NCBI RefSeq assembly: GCF_008831285.2
Contig: NC_045144.1
Location: forward strand, 14,063,858 to 14,127,857
Direction of reading: 5' to 3'
Length of the DNA: 64,000 nucleotides
From: Nymphaea colorata
Taxonomy: Eukaryota > Streptophyta > Magnoliopsida > Nymphaeales > Nymphaeaceae
A model generated the notes under the pieces. That model worked only from the letters and a program-made list of their open reading frames with translations. It made no database searches and was not told where the DNA came from. This document shows, in pieces, positions 57,444 to 64,000 of the stretch (position 1 is its first letter; each line of letters starts with the position of its first letter). The translations under genes and the position numbers were made by a program.

Positions 57444-57779
57444 AGAGAGAGAGAGAGGGAGAGAGAGAGAGAGGTGCTTTTTGTGTCTCTGCTTTTCTTG
57501 GTGGGTGCGGGTGATAATGAAAGGAAGGGATGTAGGAAATGAAGGGGACTGCAGTTTACTGTCGATATAAGGGGAGTGAGGGTGAAGTAGCGAGGGTCGA
57601 AACCTCCCTATCAATCCTCTGCATGCTCGTCGGACATCTCGGTCGTCGTGACGTTGAGACACGCCAAAGCCAACCCACCCACCCACCCACCTTCCTTCTT
57701 CTTTTCTATTTGTTTCATTTCATATCCACCCTGATCACAAGAGAAGAGCTAGAGAGAGAGAGAGAAAGAGAGAGAGAGG
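57444..57779. promoter_or_regulatory. GA/CT tracts in the 5' UTR and proximal promoter of the JAGGED-like gene
   Basis: GA runs lie at 57444-57473 (immediately upstream of the split ATG, so CT on the transcript) and 57750-57779. Two further CT runs follow at 57964-57983 and 58198-58238. Such GA repeats are binding sites for plant BASIC PENTACYSTEINE factors. Binding here is inferred. A weak TATA-like CTTATATC is at 57562-57569 on the minus strand. Confidence 0.4.
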
Positions 57780-57979
57780 GTCCTCCCTTCTTCTCTCATC
57801 ATGTGATGATAGAGTTGGGCCTTGGGGTTATTCTTGTTTGGTTGAAAGAGGACGAGGCAAAACCTCCTGTTCCCTATTGCCCCTACTCACCTCCCCCTAC
57901 CACTACAAACACTGTACTATGACTGCTGCCATTGCTGCTACTAAGAGTCTCTCTATCTCTCCTTCTCTCTCTCTCTCTC

Positions 57980-58194
57980 TCTTATTCATTATCACCCTTT
58001 GCCACCTCCATATATCATGAGTCATCATCAAGCATAAATAGGACAAAAGGAAATTTACATAAAAGCAATTGTGACTGCAGCAAACAAAGGAATGCTTGAA
58101 ATTGCAGTATCTTTCCTTCAAAAAGTCATAAACCCTACCCCCCTCAAACACACCCCTTGATGAACTCCCCCGCTCAAGCTCTCTTATTCATCTA

Positions 58195-58243
<49 letters not shown>

Positions 58244-61200
58244 ATAGGATTCCACATGAAAATCATTGGGGCTATCTGCCTTTTAGGGTTGCCCACCTGC
58301 AAGGGGTCGCCCTGGACCACATGCACATATATATATTATCTCCCTATCCTACTCTCAAGGACTTGGGCAAGTACCTTTGGTGCACCATCTTAAATTACTG
58401 CCCACTTTAAAGCCACAGCTTCAGGTTGGACTCTAGCTGCACTGATGCAATCAGTTAATAATTTACTCTGAACAACTTTGTTAAAACCAGTAGATTGCAT
58501 TTTCTGCAGTAACCATCTCAATAATTTACTCCAAACCAATTTGATAAAACCAGTAGATCGTATTTTTGGCACTACCGATCTCTTCTTTGTCCTGCATACC
58601 TGCTTGAAATGTCCTTCCGGTGGTTAAAGACCGAACCTTACTTAAATGAACTGAAGGTTAGCTTACTTATGAAGCAAGGGGAGCATAGATACGTCCTCGT
58701 CCTGCAATACTAATATGTTGCTACGATTTACAGGATTTTAATTTAGACTCAGATGGTCGAATCTGTGGGCGTTCTATGATGGCTCGTGAACAAACTGAGC
58801 TGCTTGTGGCGCATGATCAGGTCAGTTCGACCCCTCTATGAGCCAATCTACAAGCGCGCAGCTTCAATACTGTCAGTGATTAACCCCGCCGGCCATGACA
58901 TGTATCTGAAGGTCACCAGTTCTGAGTAAAAAGTGCAGTACATCAAGCTTGTGTCCACGGTTTTGTATAACGTGTATAAAGTTCAGGTTGAGGTGAATAA
59001 AGGCAGATCATAAGCATGGACATAGCCAGAGTTTCAGGTCAGTATTAATTTCACGAATTCCCGGCCTAGTAGGATGCATGCTGCTACATAGCTAGATGAG
59101 CCACACTGGCTGCAAACTGGGTTCAGGCAAAACAAGCCTCTTCAGTTTGGTTGGCTTATAGTTTCGAGTTGCAGAGTTGCTTGATCAGAAATATGGTAGA
59201 ATACCAACAAGAGGTTAGAAATCTCAGTGGTAACGTTAGTTCTGGATCTGATGACTTCAAAAAGAGCTAGAAGAAACGCTGTTTAAAGCACTTAAGACAG
59301 ACCAGCTTGGCGGTTTGTTTTGTCTGCTAACAATCATGGCTTCCGGCTACAGACGTAAGTGATACATGTATAATGAAATGGGAAATGTGGAATATTTTAC
59401 TATTCATGAACCCTTTTTTTTAGACAAGTTTGACTATCATTTATTTCTCCATTTCATTCTGCCTGAAAAAGAGCAGACTATTCAGACATCCCTCTCTCTA
59501 GACATAGGCTGAGCCTAAAAAGTCAATGCTCGTTATTTCCTAAAGACATGCTAATCCCCTTGCAAATTTGCTTCTTCGCCAATGAATGATGCAGTTTCCA
59601 CGAGGTACTTGTCTTTGCAATTCTCGCACCTGCTTCTTTTTTGCGTTTATCACAAACTTTTTTATCTATACCCAGGTACTAACCTTTGCAATTCCAGTAC
59701 CTGTTTCATTATTGTGTTTATCTCTCTCTCTCTCTCCTTTTTTTTTTTTAACTATAGCCATCTTTTTTCTATTGTAGTTTTCTCAAACATGGATTTGTTG
59801 ATTTCTCTCTCCCGATTTAAACTGGGAAATCCTGGTAAGGCATTTTCATTATATATATAGATATATATATAAGACTATCCGGCAGCTGTTAACTGAAAAA
59901 ATAGCCGTCCCTTCCAAGAAGGTTATCAGACAAGCTTTTATTTGTGCATCAATTAATCATCTTAGTGGAAGTGCTCATGCTGATATGCATTCTGCTCATG
60001 TTTCTTCATGATGGAAAATGCCTTACCAGGATTTATTAGATAGAGATGTCTTAAAAAATGTCTTTTGGGATCAACATGAGAACATGAGGCCTTAAGTAAT
60101 CATTAAATATTGGCAGTATGAGTACTTAACATAGCCATATATACTTATGACATATTCATACGATTTAAATTTATTTCCACTAGAAAATCGTGAGACAGCA
60201 AAAACGTCAGTAAATACTTAAGATCTTAAAATACTCATATTTTGACATGCATAGTTATATTATTTAAATTTAATTTTTCTGCTAAACATGTGCTAAAATT
60301 ATATATATCTATTATCTATAACGTTCGTGTGATGAAAATAATCAACATCTTCAAAAGTAAAGCTTTATATAGAGTTTTGTTAGGTCTACCACAGAACCCT
60401 ATCATTATTCTGATGCCTAGAGAGAGAAAGTGAGTGAGAGAGAGAGAGAGATGGAAGGCCTGTTCATGACCCAACTCGCTTTCTTCAGTATTTATATCCT
60501 TCAATGATTAAACCCCATATATGTATATATAACTGATCATCTAATTATACATATATTTTACATGCATTTTAATATTTAAACTGGTCATCCAAAAACGATA
60601 AAGCATAAAGTTTTAGAAATGGTTCATTTTTAATTAGTTTAAGAACCAACATGACCAAGTAACAACTTCGATGATTTGAACACATTTATTCGTACACAGA
60701 AAATAATTCTGGATGTAAAACACAATATCAATGAATTGCCTGCCTATTTGTAAAGAAAGTGTCGAGTTATTTGTAAAGAAAATGTCGAGATATTTAAAAT
60801 ATTAAACAATTAGGAACCTTTGAAGCACAATATGCAATGAAAGAATAAGACGGAAAATAAAAAACACGTACATGATATATATTTTTTCATCTAGCGTCAT
60901 CCAGTGACGATATGAATATTTGTTCACTTCAGCGCCATTTTGGTGCGGTAAAATGTCAACAAATTTTAATTGAAAAAACTTATTAATGCTTAAGAATGGA
61001 GTAGATTTTTTAATCGCAGGTTCCAACCTTAAGCAGAAAATTGATTTATGAAAGATGGCCATCTTCCCACGAGATTGGCTAAACTGCTAATAAAACAGTC
61101 AAGTTATTAGACGGCTGTATCTAGTGCGTAAAGCTAACTATTGAAGCACATTTTCTTCCCCAGGTTGTCAATGACGGATGGGGGATTAGATGTTTATAGA

Positions 61201-61990
61201 AAATAAGAGAGAGGGGAGAGCTAGAAAGAAAAAAATAGTAAAAGAAAAGTTAATTTGAGAAGCGAGTGTGAATGTCAAAGGATTGGATTCAAATCAAATA
61301 TAGTCTTTACCATATTCAGATTCTTGGATATTCCTATATTTGGACTTGCATTCAAATGTGAATATGAATAAAGAAACAATCATATCATATCTAAATCAAA
61401 TAAGGATCCAAATTCATAAATCTGAATCTGATTGAATATTTTTAAATCCTAATCCGATTGAATATATCATTACTTAAATCTGAATCTCATTTGATTTTTT
61501 ACTCAAGTGCTTTTTTTATATCCGATTTTTTTTTTTTAAAAGCAGTTTGGCCAGAGACATCAGATTTATTGACATCCGACAGAAGCCAGTAAAAAGTGTA
61601 GGTATTTGATTATGATGTCTACGGGGCTACCTTGGCTTTATGGCTACCTAATGCTCTTTTGGAGAACCTGACTATACAAATTCGGTGGGAATATCCAAAT
61701 TGTGGGATTGAAAAAGGAACTGTTGAAAAAATTGTATATATGGGATTTTGTGAGTTGACAAATTAATCTATGACAATTAAACTAGTTACTTCATTTGTAT
61801 ATTTTTGCTTTTTTCTTTTGGCATCCGTATGTTTTGAGTCGAAAAAAATAATCTTGAAGTTGGAAAAAGTAGACTTAGACACCATTTTCCTATATGACAT
61901 ACATATATATCAATCATGCATTATTTTTACTTTGCCTCATGCTACTCCAACGTCCCATTATGTGCTGTGTTTGACAAATCTAACTTATAA
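57980..61990. other. Upstream flank of the JAGGED-like gene and beyond, no gene
   Basis: AT-rich DNA with CT runs (58198-58238, 59722-59740). Near 61260-61540 there is a block of degenerate GATTC/GAATC words like those in intron 1 of the hydrolase gene and at 51910-52075. No protein or RNA gene is supported. Confidence 0.5.
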
Positions 61991-62046
61991 TTATTACATG
62001 TAATATGATGTCCGAACATATATATATATATATATATATATATAAC

Positions 62047-62176
62047 CTCGATCCAATGATCAGTATGACAGCCTAATGCATTGCATCAGGTAGTATGCTG
62101 TGAGAGACTGAAAGATTTCTCCATCCAAACCTGGTTTGAAAAAGCCAAAGATTAGGCACACATACACAGAGTACTG

Positions 62177-62223
<47 letters not shown>

Positions 62224-62397
62224 TTCATTTATTTATTTATTTATAAGGTGAAACCCTCCAGCAATCTGAAGCTCAACCCAGTCAGTATTACAGCCGAATG
62301 CATTACCTTAGGTAGTATGCAGTAAAAAGCTGGAAGATTTCTCCATCCAAACCTGGTCGGAAAAATCCAAGGATTAGATACACACATAGTACTGTTT
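62047..62397. repeat. Two-copy duplication of about 130 bp around (TA)n
   Basis: Copy 1 (62047-62177) and copy 2 (62272-62397) share CAGTAT(G/T)ACAGCC(T/G)AATGCATT and GATTTCTCCATCCAAACCTG, and both end GTACTGTT. A TA run (62179-62220) lies between. TA runs also precede copy 1 (62018-62042). Confidence 0.8.
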
Positions 62398-62897
62398 GTC
62401 TAGCTTCTCTGGCCATTTTGAAGTTGTTTTAAACGAATCCAATTATATGGCAGCAGCTGAATGTACAAAACTACTTGTATAAAAAAAGTATTATTGACAA
62501 TGAACAAAAAACTTTAAACTTTGCACTATCAGTAACGGAAGATCATCGAGCAATATATCTGTAGAAAATAAGACCTCACAATGATGATCTTGCTGAAAAA
62601 GAGCAACATAACGTACAAGAAGAATTTCCTTTTACATGGTTCTGTCGTAGTCCTGCATCCACGATAACTATGTTTCTTTTCCCTTTTTTCATTTTCTTTT
62701 GTATTTTCCTATGAGAATTCAAAAAAGTTGCATCAGCCTTAATTAATTAATAGCTGGTACAAGATGAGAAGACTCCTTGTTGCACATGCATTAATGTGGA
62801 ATACAAGAAAGAGAAATCCACCTTTAGCAGAAAATAAAAGACCTGGTGACCAGGAAGTACTCAACCACCGTAATTGACAGTTACATCACTCATTTGA

Positions 62898-62961
62898 CAA
62901 TCTTTTCACAAAGGGGTTGATAATATATACAATCTTTTCACAAAGGGGTTGATAATATATG
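62898..62961. repeat. Perfect 32-bp tandem duplication
   Basis: Two adjacent units start CAATCTTTTCACAAAGGGG and end GATAATATAT(A/G); only the last base differs. This is a recent local duplication. Confidence 0.95.
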
Positions 62962-64000
62962 TTGTTTTTGGCCCTCAAATGAGGGTTTACTGCAAGGGCA
63001 GAACAAGATTTTTTTTTCCATGGGACACTAAGCATATAGTTAACAAAATTTCAATAGGTCATGGAACAGTGACAAAGGTCTCGTGGGGCTGTCCTATATA
63101 ATTGGACCCAGATTCACTCAAATTCAACAACTAATTTTATCTACGCCCCTGGTTTATTGTGAGACAGTCAAACTGAAAATATCACACCATAGAATCAGGC
63201 TTTGTGATTCAATGCCTGACCTAGCATGTTTAACATATATGTATCTCCAAGTTTCTGATTTGGGTATTTTGTCATGGTGCTTGAACTGATTAAAGTATAT
63301 TATATAGTGTTGGATATGTCACCGATATCAAGTATGTAGTTAAAAACTTTCACTTAAATCAACACTAATTTTTTACATGCTGAAACGCATATTTGGCAAA
63401 GGATGGAGGAATCATTAATTCAAAGCATGTTAAGAGGGGCATAAGGAAAGGAAAACTTCGAGTTAAAGCAATAACCCCAAGATGGTAAATTAATGCAATT
63501 AGAATTTTGCCTTTCTGTGTGTGTGTGTGTGTATGTGCGTGTGTGTACATGTGTGTGTAAGTGTGTGCTTGTGTAAGAGAGAGAGAGAGAGTGGTTGGGG
63601 AAGGGGGAGGGAGAGATCATAAGAACCCCATACGGCCTCCATAGTGGCATTTCTAACTCCAAAATGTGCACTTTTCAATACTATCTGGATGGCAATCTCC
63701 AGAACTACGAGTAAGGATGTAGTTACTATACACCAACCAACCCAACTGGTTGTGCTAAAGAGAGAGAGAAATGCGCATGCTTAATTCCTGTCGTATTAGA
63801 GTTCAAATCAATATCCAATTAAAATGGAATCATCATTCAATATATAAAGATTAGGAGCATATAGCAGGAACTAAGAAAATGGAATTGCTGAAATCCAAGT
63901 TTTCTGTTTGATCTGCAAATGCAATGGATTTTATTGGATCTCCGATCCCAGCCACTCGAGGGTTTGGAACCGAATATACCAATTAAAAGGTAGATCCATT
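62962..64000. other. Right end of the window, no gene
   Basis: A possible dispersed repeat (GGGCAGAACAAG to CTACGCCCCTG, about 62997-63151) resembles those at 4042 and 48262. TG and GA microsatellites lie at 63517-63592. Nothing coding is supported. Confidence 0.45.

Overview
This is plant nuclear DNA: AT-rich, full of GT-AG introns, with plant-type gene families and Ty1/Copia LTR retrotransposons. The species cannot be read from the sequence. A non-grass angiosperm with transposon-swollen introns is the best guess, and an early-diverging angiosperm is possible.

Only two host genes are supported. (1) A plus-strand alpha/beta-hydrolase gene of the monoacylglycerol lipase / caffeoylshikimate esterase family runs from 930 to 39480. 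It has eight coding exons with consistent phases and encodes 392 residues. Its seventh intron (10938-39255) is 28.3 kb and holds most of the mobile DNA. (2) A minus-strand JAGGED/STAMENLESS1-type single C2H2 zinc-finger repressor gene runs from 57440 to 55588. It has five exons and encodes 279 residues, and its start codon appears to be split by the first intron (AT|G). The two genes converge on about 16 kb of intergenic DNA.

The giant intron is layered. Copia-A (minus strand, 12255-24108) is the oldest element. It was later hit by a 1.28-kb TIR element (12560-13837, 9-bp TSD), by Copia-B (plus strand, 14889-20307, TSD CAAAG) and by a hAT-like element carrying a BED-finger remnant (about 21737-22832). 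Beside it, Copia-C (plus strand, 24840-35839, TSD GATCT) was hit by Copia-D (plus strand, 27875-33335, TSD CTAAG). A fold-back repeat (24110-24470) lies between the two stacks. A non-autonomous hAT (35874-37152, TSD GAGGCAAG) follows Copia-C. All four Copia copies have broken gag-pol, although the LTR pairs of B, C and D are still close to identical.

The 39.5-55.6 kb interval and the 58-64 kb end hold MITEs, a second hAT copy nested in another repeat, a degraded Copia fragment, tandem duplications and microsatellites, but no further gene that I can support. The strongest unusual points are the giant but apparently spliceable intron, the split start codon, the duplicated protease segment in Copia-C, the shared DSRAS protease motif in Copia-A and Copia-B, and Copia-B being a young insertion with a dead coding region.
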